Source: Chromatiales bacterium | GTDB lineage: Bacteria; Pseudomonadota; Gammaproteobacteria; Steroidobacterales; GCA-2729495 | Direction of reading: 5' to 3' | Length of the DNA stretch: 36,727 nucleotides | NCBI GenBank assembly: GCA_018699155.1 | Contig: JABIQA010000103.1 | Span: 1-36,727, forward strand | Part shown: positions 9,000-16,524 of the stretch, piece after piece | Layout: each line of letters starts with the position of its first letter | How positions within the stretch are numbered: the stretch's first letter is position 1 | Notes under the pieces: generated by a model | Told to the model about the DNA's origin: nothing | Databases searched by the model: none | Seen by the model: the letters and a program-made list of their open reading frames with translations, nothing else | Made by a program: the position numbers and the translations under genes

Positions 9000-10052
9000 C
9001 TAAGTCGATGACAGCCATGGCTTAACCAACTGCGCAGACACATTCCACAGCTTTAATGCTAAGGCCTCGTTTTCCGCATGCGGACCTGTCATCGCTGAAG
9101 GATTACAGTCTTCAAAGTAGTAACCGGTAACGCCAGCCAAACGGGAATCTATGGCCACGTAAACCTGAGTGGCCGCACCCTGAGCAGGGTTTTTAAACCC
9201 TTTACGCAGAGGCTTATTCGGATCACGGGGTTTGCTGGACATATAGCGGCCCAGATTGGTCGCCACAATGCCGGGATGCACTGAGTTTGAGGTCAGCCCC
9301 GTATTGGCATAGCGACGCGCAACTTCATCGGCAAACAATGCATTCGAAAGCTTGGTCTGACCGTACGCCGAAAACGACTTGTACTTTACTGCAGCCGAGA
9401 GATTGTCAAACTGAATACCTTCAGCGGGTGCCAACGAATAACCCGTGCTGGATAGCATCACCACTCTGCCTGCGGCGGCCTCTACCTGCGGCAGCAGATT
9501 TCGGGTCAGCAGGTAATGCCCCAAATGATTGACCACGAATTGTTTTTCAAGGGTTACACCATTGACATCCACCTGTTCCAACTTAGGCAGCGCCATAATA
9601 CCGGCATTGCACATGAGCACGTCAAGATGCTTATTACTTTTATTAAGCAGCTCATCTGTGGCAATGGCGCATGCCGCTACTGAATCCATATCGGTGAGTT
9701 CACACACCAACGGTGTCGTTTGCCCCTCAACACTACTGCAGGCTTGCTGTGCCTTTTCCAGCGTGCGTGCGGTACCGATCACATGCGCCCCCCGGCTGGC
9801 GAGTGTGCGCATCGATTCATAACCCAAGCCTGAGTTGCAACCGGTAATGAGTATTGTCTTGCCGGAGAGATCGTATCCGGCTGCCACGTCATCGCAGGTC
9901 GTCGCAAAGCCGTAATCGCTGCGCGGAACCTCACTGATTAACGCCGGATTCGGACTCCGCCCGCGGGATGTCGCACAGCCTGGTAGCAGTGCGGCAATGG
10001 CTAAAGCTGAGCCTCCCTGAAGCAATAAACGACGATCAACACGTAAGGTCAT
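9000..10052 (-). CDS. SDR oxidoreductase with Tat-like lipoprotein signal
   Basis: A 350-residue short-chain dehydrogenase with an unusual N-terminus. It begins MTLRVDRRLLLQGGSALA, a twin-arginine-like n-region and hydrophobic core, and ends in a lipobox-like LLPGC. The Rossmann domain follows: TGCNSGLGYE nucleotide loop (about 70-79), the CNAGIM motif near 145, and catalytic YGQTK near 234. Closest in style are retinol-dehydrogenase or protochlorophyllide-reductase-like SDRs. Export by Tat would deliver a folded, cofactor-loaded enzyme to the periplasm, which is rare for SDRs. The frame is open upstream to 10109, but an AGGAATA ribosome site favours the ATG at 10052. The substrate is unknown. 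Confidence 0.85.
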   Translation of the reverse strand: MTLRVDRRLLLQGGSALAIAALLPGCATSRGRSPNPALISEVPRSDYGFATTCDDVAAGYDLSGKTILITGCNSGLGYESMRTLASRGAHVIGTARTLEKAQQACSSVEGQTTPLVCELTDMDSVAACAIATDELLNKSNKHLDVLMCNAGIMALPKLEQVDVNGVTLEKQFVVNHLGHYLLTRNLLPQVEAAAGRVVMLSSTGYSLAPAEGIQFDNLSAAVKYKSFSAYGQTKLSNALFADEVARRYANTGLTSNSVHPGIVATNLGRYMSSKPRDPNKPLRKGFKNPAQGAATQVYVAIDSRLAGVTGYYFEDCNPSAMTGPHAENEALALKLWNVSAQLVKPWLSST

Positions 10053-10304
10053 ATCAGTATTCCTTATTGGGTTTTTCATGAGATAAGCGAACTTAAGGGC
10101 TGCCCGCAAGCTGTGTTCCTGATAACAGCCACTCTACGTCAGGCAACCGCTATGCTGCAGGTTCTATACGCATGGGTGACCGCAGATAGACCGACCGCAG
10201 CGTGACCGGTCGCGGAATGAGAGACAAGCGCTAAGATCAGCCTAATGCTTAACTGCCGTGCCGGCAATGTGCCTTTAGCCTCCGGCGCTATCAAGGAGTT
10301 TAGT

Positions 10305-11339
10305 TTGCTTAAGTTTGTGACAATTTCGGGTTCGCTGATTCTGGTTGTGATTCTGCTTGCTGCCGCACTCGGCTTCTACAATGATTACGATGTGCAGCAG
10401 CGCGCCGCGGTTAAACCGGAAGATCCAAACGTGTTGGTGCTGCGCACCCCCGAATCGCGGTTTACCGTACTTACCGATTTTCCCTTCGAACCCCACTACA
10501 TCAGTATTGACGATCCGGAACTGGGTACGCTGCGAATTCACTACCTCGATGAAGGCCCTAGGGATGGCGAAGTCATACTTTTATTGCACGGTCAGGCCAC
10601 GTGGAGTTATTCGTTTCGTAAGATGATTCCCATTCTCACAGCGGCGGGTTACCGCGTTGTAGTGCCCGACATGGTCGGCTTCGGACGTTCCGATAAACCT
10701 GCCGACTGGAACGCTCACAGCTTTCAAAAGCAAGTCGACTGGCTTGATGCCACACTCGAACAATTGGATATCTATAACTGCAACGCCTTTTTATTCGACT
10801 GGGGCGGCTACTTCGCCTTGCGCCTGCTTGCCGAAGATCCGCAACTCTTTTCCCGGCTGATGCTGGTAACAACCACGATGCCTAGGGCCGACAGCATTGC
10901 CGGTGCCGTCTGGATTGCCGGCTGGCGACGCTATATCTATGGGCCGGAAGAGTTCCCGATCAGCGGCATGGTCAGCGATATGACCGGCACCGATATGGAC
11001 ACAATTACGTTGGCTGGGCTCGATGCGCCCTACCTCAATGAATCCTATAAGGCCGGACCAAAACGGATGCCCATGATGATTCCCGCCACACCGCTTCACC
11101 AAGCTGCCGGACCCAATCAGGAAGCTTGGAAGAAACTCAAAGGCTGGGATGGCCCTGCCATTACTATGCTGGCTCAATCAATTTCCGAGCGTGGCTTTAA
11201 TCCTCAGGATTTTTACAACCAAATGCCTGGTACAGCAGATCAAGCCCACAAAATTTATCCGGGCATGGGCTTTTTTCTTATCGAAGACGTTCCCGAGGAA
11301 CTCGCTGAAGCGACAGTCGAGTTTATTCAGGCTAACTGA
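10305..11339 (+). CDS. Membrane-anchored haloalkane-dehalogenase-like alpha/beta hydrolase with altered triad
   Basis: A 344-residue alpha/beta hydrolase with one N-terminal hydrophobic anchor (about 5-24). The haloalkane dehalogenase pattern is clear: HGQATWSYSFRKMIP (95-109), VGFGRSDKP (124-132), the nucleophile elbow FDWGG (164-168, Asp165 and Trp166) and the cap-region DAPYLNESYKAG (240-251). At the C-terminus, where the family has GHF with the catalytic histidine, this protein reads MGFFLIED (321-328) with Phe at the His position. The usual acid-containing DSDP stretch is replaced by AQSISER. The TTG at 10305 is chosen because AAGGAG lies 6 nt upstream; an ATG at 10245 is an alternative. 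Function may be non-catalytic or altered. Confidence 0.8.
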   Translation: MLKFVTISGSLILVVILLAAALGFYNDYDVQQRAAVKPEDPNVLVLRTPESRFTVLTDFPFEPHYISIDDPELGTLRIHYLDEGPRDGEVILLLHGQATWSYSFRKMIPILTAAGYRVVVPDMVGFGRSDKPADWNAHSFQKQVDWLDATLEQLDIYNCNAFLFDWGGYFALRLLAEDPQLFSRLMLVTTTMPRADSIAGAVWIAGWRRYIYGPEEFPISGMVSDMTGTDMDTITLAGLDAPYLNESYKAGPKRMPMMIPATPLHQAAGPNQEAWKKLKGWDGPAITMLAQSISERGFNPQDFYNQMPGTADQAHKIYPGMGFFLIEDVPEELAEATVEFIQAN

Positions 11340-11346
11340 ATAACTA

Positions 11347-11475
11347 ATGCAGATGGGCTGGCTTCTCGACCGTCCCCCAGGCGCAGCTCGCCATCAGGAC
11401 GTGTTTGCAGTAGTCACGGGTTTAGCCATACTGGGCATGCTTGCCAGCATTATCTTTCGCCGCGTCACAAAATAA
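11347..11475 (+). CDS. Possible 42-residue single-span membrane peptide
   Basis: A short frame 7 nt after the hydrolase stop. It encodes a basic N-terminus (MQMGWLLDRPPGAARHQD), one hydrophobic helix (about 19-37, VFAVVTGLAILGMLASIIF) and a positively charged tail (RRVTK). The ordering fits a small inner-membrane protein co-transcribed with the hydrolase. No homologue is recognised and the ribosome site is weak, so this could be chance. Confidence 0.35.
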   Translation: MQMGWLLDRPPGAARHQDVFAVVTGLAILGMLASIIFRRVTK

Positions 11476-11543
11476 TCTCATCTGAAATTTTTTAACTTTG
11501 ACAAAATCGAATCTTTTTTATAAACCCATACGAATTGTTCAAT

Positions 11544-12056
11544 ATGTGGAAATATTACGGTCAACATCGTCCCGATTTTGCAAACCAAGCTCATGACCAG
11601 CAAGAGTCTGTATGGGATTATCCGCGACCACCTGCACTGGTGGAGTGCGATCAACTCATAGAGGTTAGGGTCGCCAATCTATCTGTTGCCCGTTCAGATC
11701 GTTGCAAGCGGGTACTAGAAACAGCAAGCCCACCCACAATCTACATCCCACCCGAAGATATAGCCCTTGAACACTTAATTCTGGTAAGAGGAAACTCTTT
11801 CTGCGAATGGAAAGGTGCTGCTGTTTACTGGGCATTAGCAGAATCAGTCAGATCACAAGCCATCGGCTGGAGCTACCCTGACCCGAAACCAGCCTTCGAA
11901 ACCATCCATGACTGGATCTGTTTTTATCCTGGTAGGATTGAGTGCTACATCAATAACGAACGCGTCAGGCCTCAGGAAGGCGGCTTTTATGGTGGTTGGG
12001 TAACCAACAACATTGCTGGGCCTTGGAAAGGTGCGCCGGATACGGGGCATTGGTAG
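11544..12056 (+). CDS. DUF427-domain protein (long form)
   Basis: A 170-residue DUF427 protein. It has the VWDYPRPP segment common to long family members, a middle RVLETASPPTIYIPPED segment, the FCEWKGAAVYW core (the W-K-G-x-A signature) and the ending RVRPQEGGFYGGWVTNN. The fold is a small beta-rich domain of unknown activity. A TTG nine bases upstream (11535) is also in frame, but the ATG is preferred; neither has a good ribosome site. It converges with the egtB operon, whose first gene encodes a second, shorter DUF427 protein. That repeated association suggests a shared role. Confidence 0.85.
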   Translation: MWKYYGQHRPDFANQAHDQQESVWDYPRPPALVECDQLIEVRVANLSVARSDRCKRVLETASPPTIYIPPEDIALEHLILVRGNSFCEWKGAAVYWALAESVRSQAIGWSYPDPKPAFETIHDWICFYPGRIECYINNERVRPQEGGFYGGWVTNNIAGPWKGAPDTGHW

Positions 12057-12087
12057 CTTGGCTATTTGGTTTACCCTATGTCAATAA

Positions 12088-12207
12088 TTAGGCTGGAATG
12101 AAATATATCACGGAGAACCATCTTTGCTCGTCCTGCCATACTTTGCCTAAGGAAAAACCAGCTTCCTCTGCTAGAGCAATAAATTCACAAGGAAAGATTT
12201 GTTGCGC
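12088..12207 (-). pseudogene. egtD: Relic of the C-terminus of EgtD (histidine methyltransferase)
   Basis: Reading left from 12207 there are 39 open codons ending in TAA at 12088-12090. They encode a stretch with FIALAEEAGF, KVWQDEQ and WFSVIYF, which matches the pattern at the very end of EgtD-type SAM-dependent histidine methyltransferases (F-x-x-LA-x-x-AGF, VW-x-D, FSV-x-Y). There is no start codon, and an in-frame stop lies immediately upstream at 12208-12210. It begins only 14 nt after the egtB stop, exactly where egtD is normally found. I infer that egtD was lost by an internal deletion, leaving its last 30-odd codons. The match is from memory and needs a profile search. Confidence 0.6.
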
Positions 12208-12221
12208 TCATAAAATTGCCA

Positions 12222-13508
12222 TCAAATATCTGCAGCGAGACGAATACCAGAGCACTGCCAACGATCGCGAGGATAAAAAAAATTGCGATAACTTGAACGA
12301 ATATGAAACGCTTGACTTAGACATGAGCCACCGCGCAATACCATCTGACCATTCATAAACTTACCATTGTATTCACCCACGGTACCCGACAAGGGTTTAT
12401 AGCCAGGATAAGGAAGGTACGCGCTTTGGGTCCATTCCCAACAGTCACCATATAACTGATCAATCTTACCGCCAATATCACGACATGGTTGCGGATGTAA
12501 GCGACCTGTATCAGCCAAATTACCAGCGACGTTTTGCTGCTGAGCCACGCTTTCCCACTCCGCTTCGGTAGGCAGTCGCTTGCCTGCCCAAACCGCATAC
12601 GCTTGAGCCTCGAAATAACTTAGGTGGCTAACTGGGATTGACTCATCGAGGTTTTGCAAACCATCAAGCGTATATTCGAGCCACTGACCATCGAGATAAC
12701 CCCAGTACAATGGAAACTTCCAATTACTCTGCTGCACTTCGTGCCAGCCGTCTGCCAACCAATAATCTGGGTTCTCATAGCCGCCATCGGCAACAAACTC
12801 CAGATATTCGCCACTCGTCACCAAACGATCGGCAAATTTAAAAGGTGCGAGATATTCGATATGCCGTGGCTGTTCATTATCAAAACAAAACGCATTCTTG
12901 TAATGACCCGTTTCAAGCTTGCCGCCCTCACAGAGAATAAACTTCAAAGGCGCAATCTTACTATTCGGAATCGTAGCATCGACTTGCTGCCGATAAGCTG
13001 GAAATAAAGGGCTCTGAAACAGGTTGTATTTTACATCTGTAAGAATAAGTTCTTGATGTTGTGCCTCATGATGCAAGCCAAGTTCGATACGCTGATGAAT
13101 AAGGTCAATTTTTGGATGATCAACCTGACTCAATAAGTCAATAATCGAAGCATTCACAATTTCGCGATACTCGAACACCTCTGCCAATGTCGGGCGAGAC
13201 AATAGTGCCCGCTCTGCTCGGGGAAACTGTTCGCCAATACCGTTGTAATAAGAATTAAATAGCACTTCATACAGGGGATTAAGCGGCACATAATCCGAAC
13301 TGTATTCGCCCAGCACGAAAGTTTCAAAAAACCAGGTGGTATGAGCGAGATGCCATTTGGCAGGACTCGTTTCAGGCATCGCCTGCAAGTTGCAGTCCTC
13401 AGGTGTGAGCGTTGAGCACAGAGACACACTGGACTCTCGCAGCGCCATAAAAGTCCCAGCTATGGTTTCGGATTGTTGTGAAGCGAGGTCTATAGTATTA
13501 GATTTCAT
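12222..13508 (-). CDS. egtB: Ergothioneine-type sulfoxide synthase EgtB
   Basis: A 428-residue non-heme iron enzyme. The N-terminal DinB-like domain holds the iron ligands: WHLAHTTWFFE with His56, and H-x3-H-x-E (His147, His151, Glu153). The C-terminal sulfatase-modifying-factor fold (about 190-428) shows AVWAGKRLPTEAEWE, GDCWEWTQSAY and the RGGSC near the end. EgtB joins a sulfur donor to hercynine, using oxygen, to make the sulfoxide precursor of ergothioneine. The ATG at 13508 is 5 nt after the stop of the PhzF-like gene, indicating one operon. The usual partner egtD is reduced to a fragment just downstream, so hercynine must come from elsewhere or the substrate differs. Confidence 0.9.
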   Translation of the reverse strand: MKSNTIDLASQQSETIAGTFMALRESSVSLCSTLTPEDCNLQAMPETSPAKWHLAHTTWFFETFVLGEYSSDYVPLNPLYEVLFNSYYNGIGEQFPRAERALLSRPTLAEVFEYREIVNASIIDLLSQVDHPKIDLIHQRIELGLHHEAQHQELILTDVKYNLFQSPLFPAYRQQVDATIPNSKIAPLKFILCEGGKLETGHYKNAFCFDNEQPRHIEYLAPFKFADRLVTSGEYLEFVADGGYENPDYWLADGWHEVQQSNWKFPLYWGYLDGQWLEYTLDGLQNLDESIPVSHLSYFEAQAYAVWAGKRLPTEAEWESVAQQQNVAGNLADTGRLHPQPCRDIGGKIDQLYGDCWEWTQSAYLPYPGYKPLSGTVGEYNGKFMNGQMVLRGGSCLSQAFHIRSSYRNFFYPRDRWQCSGIRLAADI

Positions 13509-13513
13509 GGTGC

Positions 13514-14365
13514 TCAACGATACTCGACCCGTGCCGTCAAATCGACTGAATCCACATCGCAACCAAGCTGCAGCCATGCGCCCTTTACTGACAGCTGCAG
13601 AGCATTGAATCGCTTCCGTTGCAAACGAGACGACCAGTAAGCTGCCAACTGCACTGCTGCGGAGCCGGTTGCGGCATCCTCCGGCGAACCGTACTGCGGC
13701 GCGAAGTAGCGAAACACAATGGTAGAACTACCACCAACAGCATCACTAGAACCGTCTGCACCCTTAGACTTTGCCGTAACGATGAGAGCCCGCTGAGTCG
13801 CTACAATTAACGCGCCGAAATCGGGCTGCAAGGCTTTAAGCGCAGAACTATCTGCCAATTCCAATACTAGATAACTCGAATCACCGCCAACCGTTGCAGC
13901 AGCGATAGGTTCTACGTCGAGTATGGCCGCAGTGAATTCCGGCACGGGGCACTCTACCGGTGACGGCTTGCTATAGGTAAGAGTGACTTCGGAAACACCA
14001 TTGGCTGAACCTGCAGAAGCCAATCGCGCCTGCCAGTTTTGCTCTGCGTTTGAGAACTCAAGCACCGTTTCATCTTCTGTATCTGCTGCGAGCTGATCGA
14101 ACACCACATGTGCCGCGGCGAGCGCTCCAAGACCACAAAACTGTATGCGCTTGCCATCGGAGTTAAAGCTTTCGGCAACATAGTGCGTGCCATCACCTGC
14201 AACAAATACCTGCGTGTTATCACACGTGGCATCGCCCGCAAAAAACACCTCGGCGCTCGACAGTAGTTCGGTACCGGAAATACCCTCGATAAAATGCACA
14301 TTGGCCAGCCCCCCACTATGAGGGTTCAGATTGTGCATACAACGCACTAGTCGCTGCTCAGTCAT
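13514..14365 (-). CDS. PhzF-like isomerase-family protein
   Basis: A 283-residue member of the PhzF/diaminopimelate-epimerase-like fold. Diagnostic stretches are IQFCGLGALAAAHVVF (about 74-89), where PhzF proteins have CGHATLAAA, and FRYFAPQYGSPEDAATGSA in the C-terminal half. The N-terminus is divergent: at the place of the SETTFV-type motif with the catalytic glutamate, the sequence reads NTQVFV, so the glutamate appears to be replaced. It sits between a short DUF427 gene (17 nt gap) and egtB (5 nt gap), so it is very likely part of the same operon. A role in metabolising a histidine- or thiol-derived compound is inference. Confidence 0.8.
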   Translation of the reverse strand: MTEQRLVRCMHNLNPHSGGLANVHFIEGISGTELLSSAEVFFAGDATCDNTQVFVAGDGTHYVAESFNSDGKRIQFCGLGALAAAHVVFDQLAADTEDETVLEFSNAEQNWQARLASAGSANGVSEVTLTYSKPSPVECPVPEFTAAILDVEPIAAATVGGDSSYLVLELADSSALKALQPDFGALIVATQRALIVTAKSKGADGSSDAVGGSSTIVFRYFAPQYGSPEDAATGSAAVQLAAYWSSRLQRKRFNALQLSVKGAWLQLGCDVDSVDLTARVEYR

Positions 14366-14382
14366 AGAGGTTCTGTGACACG

Positions 14383-14664
14383 CTACTCAACAACTTGCAC
14401 GCCCTTCCAGAATGCGATGTGATCTTTAATTTCATCTGCAGCCGATTTGGTCTCCGGGTAGTACCAAGCCGCATCGGTATTCTCTGTGCCATCGACATCC
14501 AGAGTGTAATAGCTGGCGGTGCCTTTCCAGGGACAGACGCTTGTGGTCTCGCTGGGCTTGAAAAATTCACATGCAATCGAATCCTTCGGAAAATAATGAT
14601 TACCTTCAACCACCACTGTGTCGGTGGATTCGGCGATGACGGTGTTATTCCAGACAGCTTTCAT
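14383..14664 (-). CDS. DUF427-domain protein (short form), first gene of egtB operon
   Basis: A 93-residue single-domain DUF427 protein beginning MKAVWNNTVIAESTDTVVVEGNHYFP, the canonical start of the short family. VCPWKGTASYYTLDVDG (about 43-59) and AAWYYPETKSAADEIKDHIAFWKGVQV (about 65-91) complete the fold. The biochemical role is not known. It leads a tight minus-strand operon with the PhzF-like gene and egtB. A longer DUF427 protein lies convergently on the other side of the operon. Confidence 0.9.
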   Translation of the reverse strand: MKAVWNNTVIAESTDTVVVEGNHYFPKDSIACEFFKPSETTSVCPWKGTASYYTLDVDGTENTDAAWYYPETKSAADEIKDHIAFWKGVQVVE

Positions 14665-14797
14665 AAGTTTTCCAGCATAAAAAATCAGTAAAAAAATATT
14701 CAGGCGGAGATTATAAAACAGATCGTTTACTGCAGGTTAAGTAACCAGGGTTTCGACTCGTGCCAATCCCAAGCAGTAGGTGCCAAGAAAATACTAT

Positions 14798-15247
14798 CTA
14801 AGCCTCAACAGCCTCAACGACGATGGCTTTTGTCACTGCTAGCTCAAGGTCCTGTGCATTTAAAGACTTGTTTTTGTCTAGGCGAATCTCATGATATGCA
14901 GCATCCTCTGGAAACAACGAAAGATAAGAAACCAATTGCTCTTTTATATAGACAGGGTTATCAAATATCGCCTTTGCATCATATTCAGCAGATTGACGTT
15001 TTATCAGCAAGCTAACTCTGGCGCCCTCACGGAGATTCCTCCACCACTGATTTTCAGCCGCAGTAAAACACCTCACAGTATCACCCTTCTGGATGTAGCG
15101 AACCGGCGTCGTAAAACGCTTGCCACTTTTCCTGCCGGTAAAGGTGATAAGCATCAGACTGTCGCTCAACACACTATGAAAAGGAGATCTCAGCAAAAAT
15201 TTCATCATTGGATTAATGATCTTGAATAACCACTCAGGGAGTTTCAC
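14798..15247 (-). CDS. Ddn-like deazaflavin (F420)-dependent nitroreductase family protein
   Basis: A 149-residue split-barrel protein of the F420H2-dependent quinone/nitroreductase (Ddn) family. The diagnostic region is LMLITFTGRKSGKRFTTPVRY (about 31-51), followed by RCFTAAENQWWRNLREGARVSLLI. In actinobacteria such proteins use F420H2 to reduce quinones or nitro compounds. In a gammaproteobacterium the cofactor may be F420, but FMN or heme-binding relatives exist, so this is not certain. The start codon is GTG at 15247; no in-frame ATG is better placed. It lies upstream of the DUF427-PhzF-EgtB operon on the same strand, separated by 133 nt. Confidence 0.8.
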   Translation of the reverse strand: MKLPEWLFKIINPMMKFLLRSPFHSVLSDSLMLITFTGRKSGKRFTTPVRYIQKGDTVRCFTAAENQWWRNLREGARVSLLIKRQSAEYDAKAIFDNPVYIKEQLVSYLSLFPEDAAYHEIRLDKNKSLNAQDLELAVTKAIVVEAVEA

Positions 15248-15379
15248 ATTGACTCAACCTATAAATTTTAGTTAATAAACTATTCGCGACTTTAGGACGA
15301 CCAGATTCACTTTTCTAGGCTGACTAAGCCCATATGGGGGCTCGAGCACTCCATAAACTCAAAAAGGTCTAAACCCAAA

Positions 15380-15538
15380 TTAAATGCATATAATGGTCAC
15401 GCTGTACATGAGCTTGCGGCCGTTAAAGACACCCAGAATATGCGCGCCGGATTTCAGCTCAAAAAAGACCGAGCCATCCTCATTTATCGGCTTTTCGATT
15501 TCTCCATCAAGCGCTGCCGTCAAACCAAGTGTCAGCAT
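15380..15538 (-). CDS. Possible 52-residue protein of unknown function
   Basis: A small frame bounded by an in-frame TAA directly before its ATG. The product, starting MLTLGLTAALDGEIEKPINE and containing FFELKSGAHILGVFNGRKLM, has a protein-like amino-acid balance with alternating beta-type hydrophobicity. A weak GGAACGAG stretch precedes the ATG. I do not recognise a family. The opposite strand also has an open frame here with a poorer composition. Confidence 0.3.
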   Translation of the reverse strand: MLTLGLTAALDGEIEKPINEDGSVFFELKSGAHILGVFNGRKLMYSVTIICI

Positions 15539-15640
15539 TTACTCGTTCCGTCCACACATTGATTGCAGAAAACGATCGCATGGCATAGGAATCTCACCTC
15601 TGCTTAAATGCTACCAACATCAATCCAGCGAGCAGCACAC

Positions 15641-16441
15641 ATGAACATCGTTATCACCGGCAGCACCCAGGGTATTGGCTTAGGGCTTGCCAAAGAGTTT
15701 TTGCGGCATGGGCATGACCTGATTATTTCCAGCCGCAGGCAAAATGCTGTCGAAGCTGTTGTGCGCGAGCTGCAAAGCGACTGGCCGGAACGAAAAATTG
15801 CTGGCTGTGTCTGCGACGTTGGCGTTTATGCAGACGATCAGAAGCTCTGGGATTTTGCCATCGATGAACTGGGGTCTGTCGATATCTGGGTAAACAATGC
15901 AGGCACCGAAGTCGGTCAGGCCATGCTGTTTATGCAAGAGCCCGAAACCATTGCAGCAACCATACAAACCAACCTCACCGGCTTGATGTACTGCAATCAG
16001 ATTGCGATTAAAGGCATGTACGGCCAGCCTAACGGCGGCAAGATTTTTAACATGGAAGGTTTCGGCAGCAATGGCATGGTGCGCCCTACCGTGAGTGTCT
16101 ATGGCTCAACCAAATGTGCCGTCCGGCATTTCACCAAATCGATGGTGGCGGAACTCAAGGGCACCAACGTTAAAGTCTGCTACCTCAGTCCCGGTATTGT
16201 GATTACTGACCTATTGGTGCCACCGCCAGAAAAACGCGGACGTGGCTGGGAAGAATCGAAGAAAATCCTCAACCTACTGGCTGACACCGTTGAAACCGTC
16301 ACGCCGTTTCTTGTCGAAGGCATGCTTAACGCTAAAGACGGGGGCAATGCGGTTCGCTGGCTAACCCCACGCAAGGTGATCCGGCGAAAACTCATGTCTT
16401 ACTTTAAAAAGCGAGACATATTTACGCCACTGGGCTTATAG
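15641..16441 (+). CDS. SDR resembling chlorophyll(ide) b reductases NYC1/NOL
   Basis: A 266-residue short-chain dehydrogenase with no signal peptide. The nucleotide loop is TGSTQGIGLGLAKEF at the N-terminus, followed by SSRR, CDVG, IWVNNAGTE, and catalytic YGSTK near residue 155. The surrounding stretches (IFNMEGFGSNG, TKSMVAELKGTNVKVCYLSPGIV-TDLL and a following helix) closely recall the plant NYC1/NOL reductases, which reduce chlorophyll b. No other chlorophyll genes are in the window, so the real substrate is likely a different carbonyl compound. An upstream in-frame ATG at 15608 is less plausible than the one at 15641, which begins right at the Rossmann strand. Confidence 0.85.
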   Translation: MNIVITGSTQGIGLGLAKEFLRHGHDLIISSRRQNAVEAVVRELQSDWPERKIAGCVCDVGVYADDQKLWDFAIDELGSVDIWVNNAGTEVGQAMLFMQEPETIAATIQTNLTGLMYCNQIAIKGMYGQPNGGKIFNMEGFGSNGMVRPTVSVYGSTKCAVRHFTKSMVAELKGTNVKVCYLSPGIVITDLLVPPPEKRGRGWEESKKILNLLADTVETVTPFLVEGMLNAKDGGNAVRWLTPRKVIRRKLMSYFKKRDIFTPLGL

Positions 16442-16524
16442 TTAAAAAAAATAAGCCATAACAACTACTTTGGCGCCGCTTTTTTGGTCTAGATGCTAGC
16501 AACCTGACCCTGGTCGCAATAATA

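Noticed and set aside
12098-12358. 86-codon plus-strand frame at the end of the egtB operon
   Set aside because: It overlaps the egtD relic and the egtB 3' end on the other strand; no ribosome site or family match. The minus-strand homology explains the region better.
15384-15644. 86-codon plus-strand frame before the NYC1-like SDR
   Set aside because: Overlaps the SDR start and has poor composition; the minus-strand frame in the same place is more protein-like.
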